Source: Aplectana chamaeleonis (Eukaryota > Nematoda > Chromadorea > Rhabditida > Cosmocercidae). From it: DNA of 64,000 nucleotides. The notes beneath the pieces were generated by a model. It ran no database searches and was not told the origin of the DNA. It saw nothing but the letters and a program-made list of their open reading frames with translations. Made by a program: the position numbers and the translations under genes. Below are positions 37,826-49,066 of the stretch, one piece after another. Position 1 is the first letter of the stretch. Every line of letters begins with the position of its first letter. The DNA is taken from contig JAPDOI010001331.1 in assembly GCA_029168955.1 (NCBI GenBank), positions 62,001 through 126,000 of the forward strand, in the 5' to 3' direction.

Positions 37826-38266
37826 AGCAGTGTTCACAATAGATTTCACTTTTGATGTCTAAACCGTTTACGGAAACTCTGGTGCCCAATCCAGCAAGGC
37901 ATACTTGAAGAGAACGTGAAAACCGTGTTTTTGTGCTAAAAGAGGGCCACTTTTACTTACGTTGACTTTTGAGCGTGGAAAAAATTGACCGCTATGAAGG
38001 ATGCTACCTATAAATGCAATCAAGCGTTGAGCTCGCTTATCAATGCTTCCTTGGCTTGATTACTTAAGTTATCACAATCTCGAGGGTTTAGGGGGCAGAA
38101 AGGGGACATGAGGCGTTTCGGTGACCTCAGAACGTCTGTTTGCATCCGTTATTTTGCCATTCCTAGCTCTTTTCAAACCGCTTTTTCCACACTGAGAGCA
38201 TAGAATTCTTCTCGCCTATCATTTTACGACGAACAGTCATTGAGAATGATTATCGTGAACGCTGCC
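37826..38266 (-). mobile_element. TTAA-family non-autonomous element, subfamily 2, copy 2
   Basis: Ends AGCAGTGTTCACAAT and ATCGTGAACGCTGCC are inverted repeats flanked by TTGA on both sides (37,822-37,825; 38,267-38,270), a one-base variant of TTAA. The interior is the reverse of 25,694-26,139 (for instance CCGTTTACGGAAACTCTGG versus CTTCCGTAAACCG). Confidence 0.85.
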
Positions 38267-38572
38267 TTGAAAGTACCGATGCCGGTTATCAGCTATGCGG
38301 AATCGATTAGCGTTATTATTTAGATTGGTGATGTTTCCGCCTGTCAAATTTCATGTTTGGTTCTTCGGAGGATTATTCCTGAAAGTTATGACCAGGCTCG
38401 AAAGATGCGCCGTAGTCGTTTAAGTCTGCTGATAAACAGGAAATCCAAGAAATTTTGACTCAATCAGTCTAATTTTTATCGAAAGTGGTGTAGTAGAAAG
38501 AACCGTTGTGCAAGGGGCAGATCATACGTTTGCTTTTGCAAATGATTCTGGCAATGGAATGACAAATTTGAG

Positions 38573-39300
38573 GGTGTTCAAAAAAACTGTCTCAGATTGA
38601 GCTTAAAACTTGTTTCTGGGGGTTGTTCTGGGTGCTGATTACGAATCTGACGCCCATTGGTCAATATTTCAAAAAAAAATACGTCCGATTCGGTCCGAGG
38701 CTTCAATATGGGGCGAATTTCGCTGCCCAAACGCGACTTTTGACGATTTCGAGAATCCCACGATCAAATCGCCTCAAAACTTGTACAAAGGGGCTATTCA
38801 GACTGCCTAACACGAATCTGCAACCCGTTCAACGATTTTCCATATATCACGATGGGTTACGGTGGGTATACGGTAGCTCGGTCAAAGTCTCAGATTTAAC
38901 TCAAAATTTCACTGTGGGTGTTAACATCGGCATGGATCGGGAAGAGACTTCGCGTGCATTGTTGAAGGTTGGCGACAACTCGGTGAACCTATGTTATAGC
39001 ACATGGCACCGCGTTTGCGCCAACTTTCAACAGTGAAAGCGAAGTCTCTTCGCGATCCATGCCGACGCTACATATCTGGGACCCTGAACACGAATTTGAG
39101 GTGCATTTTTCGATTTTCGAAATTTTAGGGCAGGTATCGCCTGTTGAAAAGATTTATGCCTACCGTAACCTACAGTAACCCTGTCTGGGCCGGAATAGAA
39201 CCCAGATCTGGATTCAGCGCCCTGAACAGTTGAAAGTTTTTAGCTGAATCCGAAAAAAAAATTCGGAACGCCCCGCAAATTCCCTGATGGGTAGGTACCC
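38573..39300. repeat. Repeat region with central palindrome
   Basis: A phrase of the type ACGAATCTG(A/C)(C/A)GCCC recurs at about 38,640 and 38,812, with a diverged form near 39,090. A palindrome spans 38,928-39,064, with outer arms CGGCATGGATCG / CGATCCATGCCG, then GAAGAGACTTCGC / GCGAAGTCTCTTC and GTTGAAGGTTGGCG / CGCCAACTTTCAAC. A related phrase (GGGTGCTGAACAAAATATTG) is seen at about 55,935. No coding is supported. Confidence 0.6.
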
Positions 39301-39539
39301 ATAACTTTTTCTTGAGAATTCAAAATGCCGTTTTTCTTAGCCATTTAGCCAATTTCAAGCACGGGTGATTTATATACTCTCACAGACCTACAGCAACGAA
39401 AACGTGATTTTCCAAATCGCCACCAGAAGGTAACAAGCCTCCCCTGTGAGATCAAATGAAAGACAAGTGCAAACTTGCTGCAGACGTCTGTAGGCAGCAA
39501 AGGATCCACTTTAAGTCGTATCAGAACCACAAATTTCAG

Positions 39540-39645
39540 ACCGAAAAAAAAACGAAAAAAAATTTAAACTTTTTCGTTTTTTTCGATATTGATTTTTTTC
39601 GCCAAAGGGCGAAGAATGAAAAAAAAACGAAAAATCGAAAAACGC
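39540..39645. repeat. Low-complexity CGAAAAA tract
   Basis: A-rich on the plus strand with T-rich inversions (CGAAAAAAAATTT, TTTTTTCGATATTGA). Open frames through it are rich in Lys and Phe and not credible. Confidence 0.8.
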
Positions 39646-42600
39646 AGACCCCTGGTTCCAACCCCTGGCCCAAAATCGGGGAAACCTCCGCACAAATACG
39701 AACTTAATATCGAAGCCAGCAAACGCAAGCGCGACATACGACACTCAAAAGCCAATTTCGTGAACGTATAATAATACAACAAAATGACGTAAGTAGAAGC
39801 TTCCGAGAAAGGCTTGGGGCTACTTCCTCGAAACTTTGAAGAGCAAAAATGTATTTGGCCTTAATAAACGTACATACTGAGAGGGCTGTCCAAAAAGAGT
39901 TCGCATTCACATCAAAATTTTCCACTAGTGAGAATTTTTACGATGTTTTTACAAAGTTTGATACGTGTGTCAAACGTTTTCCGAATTTCTGCAAGAGGAT
40001 GAGACTTTGCGTGAACCAAATTTGACGTGGGTGCGGAAATTTTTGTGTTGTTTTCAGGGTTCTTGGTTGAACCGATTTTCCTCGGTTGCGTCGGAACTCG
40101 TCCGCGCCATCATTTTCACACCCAACAAACTTTGCACCAACCCGGTGTTTCCCTCCCCTTCCAAAATCAGGAGAGTTATGGGCCCTAAGAAGTGTACCGT
40201 ACAGACAAAGTCAAATTTCCAGTTTGAGTTTAACCCCAAGTTTCAGAGCTCAGAAAATCGCGGCCTCTTACGAGCTCCGACGCATTCATTTTCCTCACGG
40301 CATTTCCACAGACAATTCACATTTGGCTGAATCAATCGCCTTTGCCGTCCAGTAGACCTAATGCCTCGGAATTGATCTTTTCCTTATCACGAGCATGCAC
40401 TTTCCAAAGATTGCAATGCCTCTATCGTCCATCGTCTAATCGATAAAAACAACGCGATGGTAATCGAGAAAATAGTACGGGTAGGAGAGCGCGCCCCAAT
40501 GCCAAAATATCTTTTGCTCCCGAAGCTCCGTAACTCTCAATTTTGGGGATAAAAGCACTGGAAACGTTATGCCCCCCCCCCTCAAATACATGATATAAAT
40601 ACATCTAGTCTTTACTTTAGACACAGAAAAAACACGAGGAGATGAATGAAACAAAAACGGTCATAACCCAGCAAAAAATATCCGCTGTTCCTTATTGACC
40701 AAAGGCAAACTTGGAACCGAGCCAGTCTGGCTACAGTGTGCTTAATAAAAACACGCAATCGCACCACCACCTTCTCCGTTGCCGTGGATTGCACATGAAA
40801 TTCGAAAAGTTTTAGGATGTCAACTCACATTCCCGTACAGCTATATTTATATCAATAATTTCTCTTACTCCTAGTACTTCTTCTTCAGCTGTCCATTTCT
40901 CTATATTTTGTACTATTGCAACACATCAATAATCCTGTGCGTCACTCGAAAGAAGGGACTGATTTAGCTGAAGCCTACAAAGTATTACTAATGATTTGTG
41001 ATATCCTACTACATGCGAATTCCGTATCTGCGGCAGCGGGATCAGTGCTGATTTTTTTGAAGTACGCTTTTCTGATATATTTGACAAGCAGAAGTTTGTG
41101 ATCGCCTGCTTCTCCTCCTTCGCAGATTGATGCCGCCCCGCCATTGATCAAGCCGAAACTCTCATCCGGAACCCCTTCGCCACGTTGTCTAAACTTCAAT
41201 TATCAAATAAGCAACAGCTCTTGAATGGTTCAGTCAACTATAAGTTCTAGTGGATATCGAACTGCCATACCGGTGAACTACACTACCGCTTGTAGGATTT
41301 GGTCAGAAAGCGCGGGAGGACGCGTTTTCGCGTCTTTTTTAGTCCTTTTCGGATAACTTGCTTCAATCTCTACTTTGTGTGAAACTATGGTGATATTATC
41401 TCCCTAGCGTCATCCACCTGATTTTTCCTTCGTGATCCTATATATCTATTATTTCATAATGCTTTGTCGGAATAGATTTGAGAGGGCAACTCCTTCAATA
41501 AAAAGGGTACGAGCTTTTTAGATGTTAATAATGAAGTGCCTCCACGCTCCGTTTTATTAATTGTGGCTACTGCAATTGGTTGATCTGTTTTCATACATTC
41601 TGTTTTTTTTTCGACGCACCTTAGCGTGCATGCTAATAAATAACATTCATGATCCCGGCGTTGAGGGCTATCCAGTGGTATAGCCGATGTCGAGGTTTCG
41701 TTGAGAACTATGGGAGTTTCGCAATCAACCAGCTCTCTATAGACAGTAGACGCAGGGAACGCGTACAAAAACGGTCGCGCATTCTCCGCCACGGTATCTT
41801 GATTACCACAGATGCGAATCAGAAATGGGGTGTGCATTGAAATAGTAATCAGGAAAAGGCTACGCAAAACAGAATTTTCCAGGGAGCAGCCAAATAGCCA
41901 TGGCCGTGAAAAGATCAGAAATCCCAAAAACGACACTCAGAAATTTCGCATAGATCAAACTTGGTTTTCTAAACATTATCGGCGAGAACCTGGAAAGGTT
42001 CTGTGATATTATACACAATAACTTCTCGACCCGAACAAACAAATGAAAAATACGGCGTTCAACAGAACTTCCCGTGATGTCACGAATATGGCGTGTTTCA
42101 TAGAAGCGGCACCATAGTGCTCGAACTCCGGTATGCTGACGTCGGCGATGCGCTTATCCACTGGGTAATGGTAGCCTCGTTTCTGCCAGGAGAAATAATG
42201 TGGTAGACCCTCCAAACACCTGCCGAAGAAACCCCTACCTCCATGTATGAAGTTAAACGAAATTCGATTTCCTTTTTTGCGGACTGCACAGAATTTCAGG
42301 GGGTTTTTAACTCGGCTGCAGTTCACAATAGATCTTATGCTCATCTCTCCTCGCGTGACCCCGTCCCCGCGAAGCAACTAGCGATCCTTCATCAGCGGTA
42401 TCTGACCAATCACAGATGATCTTCGCGGAGATGGTGACGATCAAGGGGAGGCGAGAATACAACCCGTTGGTAGACTTTTTTGTATTCATATTTATTTACT
42501 ATTGAGACGGCTCGAAATCAGTTTATAGAGAAAGCGTCATACAACGGTATCGGGAGACATTGAGAGAACAGAGAGGAGAGGAGAGTCCCGATTGGGGACT

Positions 42601-42805
42601 GCTTAAGAACACCTTAGGACTTGAAAAACCCAGTTGAAACTCTTCTCCATTTTGTAATTTCAGTCCTATCAAGCACATATACGGTTGGATAACCTTCTTC
42701 GCCAGGATCCTTACACAATTTTTGAAATATAACCAAAAAATGGAGAGTTAGCAGGAAATGACGCTCAGCGCGCTGCTCGGTGTTGTCAGTTGCATTCTGA
42801 CCAAA
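39646..42805. other. Spacer; one weak minus-strand open frame
   Basis: No repeat family is obvious. The longest frame (41,936-41,454, minus, 160 codons) has a hydrophobic start and several Cys (ECYLLACTLRCVEKKTEC), but no domain I know and no clear splice signals. It could be part of a secreted-protein gene or chance. Confidence 0.3.
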
Positions 42806-42810
42806 CTCCG

Positions 42811-43539
42811 CCAACGCGTAGCTAGATGCCTCACACGGAAACCAGAGATGCCCAGGGTTTCGGAGGCATCCAGTCTGATTTTGAGACGAGAATTTACGTA
42901 AGTTACGGAAAGTTTAGCCTCAGTTGGCGAAATTTCAGCTACATGCCCGCATATTCTACGTAAATTCTCGCTACAGCACCCGCATATTCTACGCTTATTC
43001 TCGTTCCAGCACTGGGTCGATCGACCTACCCAGTCTTGATCTGTACTAGAAAGGCGAAAAGGCGATCCTCGCTGCGATCGAGCGCATCGCCATTTCTTCC
43101 CCACGGCCTGCAGCATCCCAGCGGCCAAAATTATCCCTAGCAAGGTCCTCCAGAGAGCGACACGGGGTCACCCTCCACGACCACCCACAGAGTGTCAAGT
43201 TATCTGTGGGTTGACTGGGCCAACGCTGTTCAAACCACATCCCTGCCTTCCGCGTAGCCAACGCGGGTTGAGATTGCATTCCAACACAGGCTGTCGCTAA
43301 ATCCGTAGATTCTCGCTACAAAATTATAGCGAGAATATACGGGTTTAGCGTCAAAGAGATCAATGTTTCGAATTTAGCCTTCGTTTTTACGTAGAATACG
43401 CGCAGAATTTGCACCCTTATAGCCTTGACACAAGAATATGCGGGTTATAGCTATCGTAGCCAAAACCCGTAGTTTACCGCTACATGGAATGGGGCGGCGT
43501 TTCAGGCCGCGCCCTCGGAGGCATCTAGCTACGCGTTGG
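42811..43539. repeat. Inverted-repeat element, 22-bp perfect arms
   Basis: A 22-bp arm at 42,811-42,832 (containing ACGCGTAGCTAGATGCC) is inverted exactly at 43,518-43,539. Between them TCTCGCTACA and CCGCATATTCTACG recur, and a hairpin lies at 43,302-43,350. It is probably an old non-autonomous transposon; its outer limits and target duplication were not resolved. Confidence 0.6.
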
Positions 43540-43786
43540 CAGAGAAAGAAACAAACCGCTTCGTGCAGACCAACCATTGCGTGTGTTGTCTCGTGGAAGA
43601 CCTTCAGAAGCCAATGTGAGCTCCTGACACCATCTCCCTTATCTCGACCCCTCCCACATATGAGAACAAACTAGTGACACGATTTCGACCGCTGGCTGTG
43701 GGCAGTGTGCAGTGAGGCGAGGCACCCATGAACCCCAATACATTCGATTATGGATGCATTTTACAGCTTAGTTCTTGATCTTTCAG

Positions 43787-44289
43787 AAGTTTCTTCCAGA
43801 GGAATACGCTAGTGGCAAAGTGTGGCTTCCCACTGTTGGACAGAACACCCCTTGGTCATGTATGGTCGGCCATTAATTAAGAAAGAGTCGTGCTAATGTG
43901 GATGTTGATAGAATCCAACGCGCGGGAGCAGTTCGGCTGGCACACGTGACGCGTGCGACGAAAAACCGCGGCGCTCACGTCGTCGTTGGTATCGCGTTAA
44001 CCGAGCGCTAACTATTTTTCTTGTTAGAGTCTCCACGGTTAACGCTTACCAACGAAGACATGCACGCAGCGATTTTTTTTTCGTCACGTGTGCAAGCCGA
44101 ACTGCTCCCACGCTGTGGATTCGATCAACATTTCGTGCGAATGCAGTTATGGGCATTTTCGAAAGCGTAGAAGGGAAGTCAGTCAAGATGAGACGAAGAC
44201 TGATCGAGCCGGGAAGCCGAGGTCCCAGTATGATCATCTACGAGCTGCGAATGCGCTTGACAGCTACTGCGAAGTCGAAGTTTGTGAGA
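43787..44289 (+). CDS. Two candidate exons of an unrecognised gene
   Basis: After the acceptor TTCTTGATCTTTCAG, exon 43,787-43,859 reads KFLPEEYASGKVWLPTVGQN and ends at T|GTATGG. Exon 44,147-44,289 follows acceptor GAATGCAG and ends at a consensus donor AGA|GTAAGT. With these sites the phases match and the second exon reads MGIFESVEGK, then RLIEPGSRGPSMIIYELRMR. An alternative frame of the same exon (KRRREVSQDETKTDRAGKPR) is also open and joins in phase with a possible third exon (44,734-44,943). The frame is therefore undecided. The intron 43,860-44,146 contains a 230-bp palindromic MITE; without it the intron would be 57 bp. No family is recognised. Confidence 0.35.
43902..44131. mobile_element. 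Palindromic MITE inside a candidate intron
   Basis: Arms ATGTTGATAGAATCC ... GAGCAGTTCGGCTGGCACAC on the left are inverted on the right as GTGTGCAAGCCGAACTGCTC ... GGATTCGATCAACAT. The arms are about 50 bp, and the loop contains GTTAACCGAGCG / CGGTTAACGC. No clean target duplication is seen. Confidence 0.8.
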
Positions 44290-44403
44290 GTAAGTGTCCT
44301 CCACTCTTCCAAACAAACCATTATCTGAAAGCACGTGACTCATTCGTGGTAATCGACGATGCGTTACAAGGGTCTGCATCTTTTCTGGCCACTGCGGAAA
44401 TTG

Positions 44404-44654
44404 CTGTGCTTCTCTGGGCCGAATTCCAGTCCGCAATTGCGTCTCGACACGTTTTGCGGCCGCACGCGCTCGAGTCGGTCGAGTTTCCAGCGTCAAAGCC
44501 GAATCGATGTGGCTTTTTTACACATTTTTCTTATTTTTTTTTGAGTTTCTAGTTGGCGGCTGCGGTGCTGTAAACTCTTCAGTTTCGGGAGCGTGCAGCC
44601 GCAAAGCGTGTCGAGACGCAATTACGGACCGGAATTTGGCCCAAAGAAGCACAG
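44404..44654 (+). mobile_element. TA-type MITE family A, copy 3
   Basis: 251 bp with ends CTGTGCTTCTCTGGGCC and GGCCCAAAGAAGCACAG. TA follows on the right (44,655-44,656) and TG stands on the left. It lacks about 30 bp of the centre present in copies 1 and 2. Confidence 0.9.
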
Positions 44655-44733
44655 TACGTTACCAACCAACCCTGAACAATGCATTCCATCACGAATAAAC
44701 TGTAATATGGTGCCACTCAAGACAACCTTTTTT

Positions 44734-44943
44734 CCAGAGAACAACACTGCTAGCGCAAACATTTTAGTGGGTACGAAGGGCAGTTCGGAGCTGTACCCAC
44801 TATGGGGTGATGCAGCGCTCCGCCCTCCCCAATTTCCTGTCATGGATTATGGGACCTGCGACTTTTGTAGCGTATGGCACCGATGTGACGCTTTCCATAA
44901 CTTCCCAAAACGGGAGAGATGCATAGGGAAAGCAAAATTTTAA
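44734..44943 (+). CDS. Candidate terminal exon
   Basis: The acceptor CAACCTTTTTTCCAG precedes an open frame NNTASANILVGTKGSSELYP ... TCDFCSVWHRCDAF ... CIGKAKF with a stop at 44,941-44,943. It joins in phase with one of the two frames of the exon ending at 44,289, in which case MITE family A copy 3 sits in the intron between. It is unrecognised and the call is tentative. Confidence 0.3.
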   Translation, partial: PENNTASANILVGTKGSSELYPLWGDAALRPPQFPVMDYGTCDFCSVWHRCDAFHNFPKRERCIGKAKF

Positions 44944-45690
44944 CACCATAAACACCTCCGAGAATTCTTTTCCAACGATTCAGAAAAGATTGTCAGATGT
45001 AGGTGGAATAAATACGCACCTTCACTATCTGCAATCGACCAAGCCACTGCATAGATGCAAACGCGCTCAAAATCCGTATAACATTATCAAATAGCCACCA
45101 GAGAATCGGGAATTCCGCTCTGAAGGACCTGTCTTTCAAACACAACAAAGTAAAGCATTATTCTACAGCATATAACTGAACTTTCGGTTAACTTAAAATC
45201 GCCACCGCAGTAAACTAGCGGTAGGAACTGAATCCGATAACGGTGGGTTGGGAGCGACGCTCTTCGATATTCAGGTTTGACACCTGAAATTCATACCAAT
45301 TCCAAGCTGGGTGCAAAACATTTCCTGATCTCCCCAGAAGGTTGGAACCCACGGGTGGGCGAAATTTCGGCGCTAGTGCAAATTTCTCACCCCCCCCCCA
45401 CCCGATATCGGAAGCGCTTTGTCGCATTTTAGCGCCTTTTTTTGAACTCCTTTCAAAGCCATCAGATAAGAAAAATTAATTAAGATCCAGGTAAAGAGGG
45501 CTGCTCACCAGCACAACGCTTGTTAGAATTTAAATAGAACGGAGAGAGTTCAAGTTTGATTTCCATATTGTTATAGAGCAGGGTAAGGCGCAGCGGTGTG
45601 ATTGGCCCGTGAGAGGTGCCCCCCCCCTACGGCTTTGGATCCGATGCGACCCCCCTCCCATCGAGGTTCTGACTTTAACCTTATGTGTGC
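44944..45690. other. Unassigned spacer
   Basis: No gene or repeat family is recognised. A C run is present near 45,391. Confidence 0.35.
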
Positions 45691-45693
45691 ACC

Positions 45694-45840
45694 AGGGCTG
45701 TGCGGAAATCTTTTTCAAGATTTTCGAAAACGGAAAAAATGACCGAAAGACGCCGGAAGCGGAAAATCGGAAACGGAAGAGACAGAAAATATATGAGCTG
45801 TCTCACTCTCGCTGCTCATCGCTTGCAGCTCTCATTTAAT
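45694..45840 (+). repeat. GGGCTGTGCG / CGGAAAC-rich repeat, copy 2
   Basis: Opens GGGCTGTGCGGAAATC, continues through GAAACGGAAGAGAC-type purines and closes TCGCTGCTCATCGCTTGCAG, collinear with 23,391-23,545. Confidence 0.7.
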
Positions 45841-46113
45841 AAACAATGAATTCAATGAATAAATTAACAACTATTGGAAATATGTAAACCACTGCGAGGC
45901 ATTCCACGATTTCGATTTCTAGCACCTGAAAACAGGGTCAAGCAGGGTTGCGAAATTTCGCAACGGGGGTGGGGGGGGGATAGCAAAAATTTAGGAGTTT
46001 GGAAAAAAGTTGATGGTGAGGGTCGCTCCAGCTTCGAAAAGTTACGCAACGCCCCGCTTCTCCCTGCCTGAAAAATCCGATAAGGCAATACCAAAAATTG
46101 CTTACGATACATA

Positions 46114-46982
46114 CAGTACCGTGCAAGTCTATTCGCGTGGCATTGACGGGGATAATGTTTTTATATTAACTCGGGTTGCCTTTAGCGAAACTTGATGAAA
46201 CTTTAGTATGTTATGGGGCTTCACAACCCTTGCTTAACACATACACAAAACTGGTTTTCGAGTGTGCAGTTTTTAATATGGAATTTATTCATCATTTTGT
46301 GGTATTATCTCAGATAAGGACTATTTCCTCAAAATATGGCTATTCCAGATCTAAACCCGTAGCAGTTATTTGCAATACGAAGGTATCCGGAACCGTTGTA
46401 TAGATTTGTGAGAAAATAGTGTCTATCAGTCTCTATCAGAATTTTTCTGAAGACCGAAAATTGAACAGGTTGGAGTTAATTTTTGGAAATTCACCCCTAT
46501 ACAAATATTCACCCCCGAACCATTACAAAGTATGTGCTTTATAAGCTCTGACAAAGTACACCTGGAACTTAAATTTCGCTCTTTTTCGAAAACGTCAAAG
46601 AGAGATACTTGATAGATGCAATATTGCATAATTTTCTTTCGAATTTACTTCTAAAAAAATCTCGATGGAGTTTAATTTTTCACAAGGTTATACAACGGTT
46701 CCGAAGATCTTAAAACGGCGAATGACTAGTACGGGTTTGGAATAGTAATAGCTATGTTTTGAAGGAACAGCCCTAACTCAATATAAACCCATTAAAATGA
46801 TAAATAAAGCCCATATTTCAGAACTGCATGCTCGAAAACCTGTTTTGTGTATGTGTTAAGCAAGGGTTGTGATGCCCCATAACATACTGAAGTTTCATCA
46901 AGTTTCGCTTAAGCCAAGCCAAGATATTTATAAAAACATTTTTCGCAGAAATGCCACGCGAATAGACTTTTGCACGGTATTG
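46114..46982. mobile_element. Tc1/mariner-like non-autonomous element with long inverted repeats
   Basis: Left end CAGTACCGTGCAAGTCTATT and right end, read inversely, CAATACCGTGCAAAAGTCTA begin arms of about 165 bp. Both arms contain GCGAAACTTGATGAAACTT and CACAACCCTTGCTTAACACA. TA duplications flank the element (46,112-46,113; 46,983-46,984). The roughly 540-bp interior has no transposase frame, so mobility needed help from another copy. Confidence 0.9.
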
Positions 46983-47145
46983 TATGTATGTAGCCGCCCA
47001 TCGAAACAGTGTACAGCTTGCCCCCCCCCCACAAAGTAGTCCAAGCAATACCAGGTGGACGCGGGCAGCCACGTTCCGCCTTGAAGGCTGATTAGAAGTC
47101 AATTCCCTGATTCTCAGCGTTTTTTTTTAATTTTTTTCTTTGCAG

Positions 47146-47255
47146 TTGAATTGCCTATTGGAGTGAAAACCAAACGACTGAATTTTAGAACAGTAAAAGA
47201 GAACTCTTCGAAAAGGATAGGAAAACTCGCTCATGATCTGCCTCGAATGCGCTAA
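47146..47255 (+). CDS. Candidate terminal exon, unrecognised
   Basis: A strong acceptor (TTTTTTTCTTTGCAG) precedes an open stretch of 35 codons in the frame starting two bases in, ELPIGVKTKRLNFRTVKENS to AHDLPRMR, then TAA. The basic composition is plausible, but a frame of this length is expected by chance fairly often. Confidence 0.25.
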
Positions 47256-47640
47256 GCCGCTACCCGCGGCGGCCTCCACCTGTCACCGCCAAGACTCCTT
47301 TCTGGAAGACGTGCTGTGCGTTCCAGGAACCGTGTCTCCAATTTCATTGCTGTTGTAGCGGTAGACTAACGAAGGAAAGGCTTTCGGCGGAAAAGCTCTA
47401 CAAAATCACTCAGAGACAAGGCTATTTTCAAAAAGATCCCCAGAAGGCGTTCAGATTCCTGTGCCGCCCATTTCTTGTCATCATTCTATAGGGTCGCAAT
47501 GTCAGTATTCCAAACTTTGTTAGTGATCTCAGCCAGGCTCAGATATTCGATTGAACACAAGAGGTCGGATGTGATCTCCAGCGCCTCATGATGTTTTTAA
47601 ACACCCTAGCCTAGACCTACTGCCATAAATCGTGTAGCAT

Positions 47641-47752
47641 TATTTTATTCCGTTTCCGGGCCCAAAAACTCGGAAACGGAACGGAACAGCTCAAAAAGCA
47701 CCGGAAATACGAAAACGGAATCGGAAACGGATAACTTCCGCACAGCCCTAGC
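47641..47752 (-). repeat. GGGCTGTGCG / CGGAAAC-rich repeat, reverse copy
   Basis: Ends CCGCACAGCCCTAG, the inverse of the start of copies 1 and 2, and carries GGAAACGGA-type tracts. Confidence 0.65.
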
Positions 47753-47844
47753 GTGCACCGATTTGAGTGGTCTTTTCCGAACAATGATCCCAAACGATTT
47801 TTCAGCAAAAACGGACGTTATTGGTCAAGTCACACCGGCCGTAA

Positions 47845-48368
47845 GGCCCCGGTCAGACTTCGTCGAAAAACCTGCTGAGTCCCACTGAGTCCGGTTGCCC
47901 CCAGCGCCAACCAACTCCTCTGCGAAACACGCAATTGATAGTGCCGATATCACCTCAGCTGTGACTCGGAACGTGTTTGGTGTTCTTGTTTTCAACATGT
48001 CTGAATCTGATTTCCGTATCAGCAGCAGGTGGGGAGAGCGCAGACGACGAGAGTCGAGATGCGGCGTGACTCGGCGGGTCACAGTCGGCCGAAAAAAATG
48101 CACCCCAATCACGTGAGAAACACCTATATCGACCGGGTGGGGTGAGGATGATTTCGGTGGGACTCAGTGGGCCTGTCGGACTCAGTCGGTGCATTGGCCC
48201 CGCCCTTGTACGCATGAGAACCATCAGTATCGACCGGGGGGATCGCGGTGGGCATCAGACGGTCGCAGTCGGACTCAGTGGGTTGATTTTTTTTGCACCC
48301 ATTTCCCACGAATTCGGTGCGTATCGACCCGGTGGGACTCAGTAGATCCACCGACTATGACGGGGGCC
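47845..48368. mobile_element. TAA-type (PIF/Harbinger-like) MITE 1
   Basis: 524 bp with inverted ends GGCCCCGGTCAGACTTCG and CGACTATGACGGGGGCC, flanked by TAA on each side (47,842-47,844; 48,369-48,371). Inner arms carry CTGAGTCCCACTGAGTCC and its inverse. It is non-coding. An unoccupied relative of the target sequence is present at 49,002-49,066. Confidence 0.88.
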
Positions 48369-48525
48369 TAATCGGCTCAAAATAGTCGGATCGACCTTGG
48401 ACTAGGCCGACATCTTTTTTAATCCCCCTCTTTGGAATAAACCTTACAGCAGCCCGATCCAGAAAGATTATTTTTTCGACCTCTCCAAACGCCCAAGTTC
48501 AGACAGCGGTTTTCCGATTTTTCAG

Positions 48526-48628
48526 CGCCCCGAATGACACACTTATAGTCGACTGCTTGGCTGCTGGAAGGACTAACCAAGTAGTTTACTCACTTAGCGA
48601 TCTGATAAAGCCTGAAAGACTTATCTAA
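48526..48628 (+). CDS. Candidate terminal exon, unrecognised
   Basis: The acceptor TTTTCCGATTTTTCAG precedes a 33-codon frame APNDTLIVDCLAAGRTNQVV ... IKPERLI and TAA. The TAA at 48,626-48,628 is also the left target duplication of the next MITE. It is protein-like but short, and chance cannot be excluded. Confidence 0.28.
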
Positions 48629-48911
48629 AGCGCTTTTCACAGTCTGCCGGACGACGACGTCCGGCACGTTATAAGAGTGCCGCAGTGCGAGGGAAGCTGC
48701 GGTGAACAACCGTCAGTTCCGACCTATCAGTATAAAATGTAAGGCGAAACCAACACGTTTTGACCCGTCATAACTTGCTCCGACGTCGTGTCAATGATTT
48801 CACCGCACTGCGACGTCGGTCGGCCGATACCGCAGTGCGGGCCTCACCGACGCCGCAGTCCTATCTTGTAACGTACAGGACGGCGTCGTCCGGCAGACTG
48901 TGAAAGGCGCT
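48629..48911. mobile_element. TAA-type (PIF/Harbinger-like) MITE 2
   Basis: 283 bp. Inverted ends AGCGCTTTTCACAGTCTGCC and GGCAGACTGTGAAAGGCGCT extend into CGGACGACG / CGTCGTCCG. TAA target duplications lie at 48,626-48,628 and 48,912-48,914. The interior has repeated CCGCAGTGCG motifs and no coding. Confidence 0.92.
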
Positions 48912-49001
48912 TAAGGGCACTTATCGCAAAAATCATACGGTGTGATGTGACCTCTTTTTGAGGCCCAAATCACACCATCACATTTACAGCTGTCACACCG
49001 G

Positions 49002-49066
49002 CCGTAATGGGCTAAAAATGGTCGGATAAACCTGGGCCTCGGCCGACAGCTTTCGTATCACTACTG
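49002..49066 (+). repeat. Unoccupied copy of the MITE 1 target repeat
   Basis: GTCACACCGGCCGTAATGGG, then GGTCGGAT, CCTGGGCCTCGGCCGACAG. The same order flanks MITE 1: GTCACACCGGCCGTAA before it, then TCGGCTCAAAATAGTCGGAT and GGACTAGGCCGACA after it. Confidence 0.8.
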
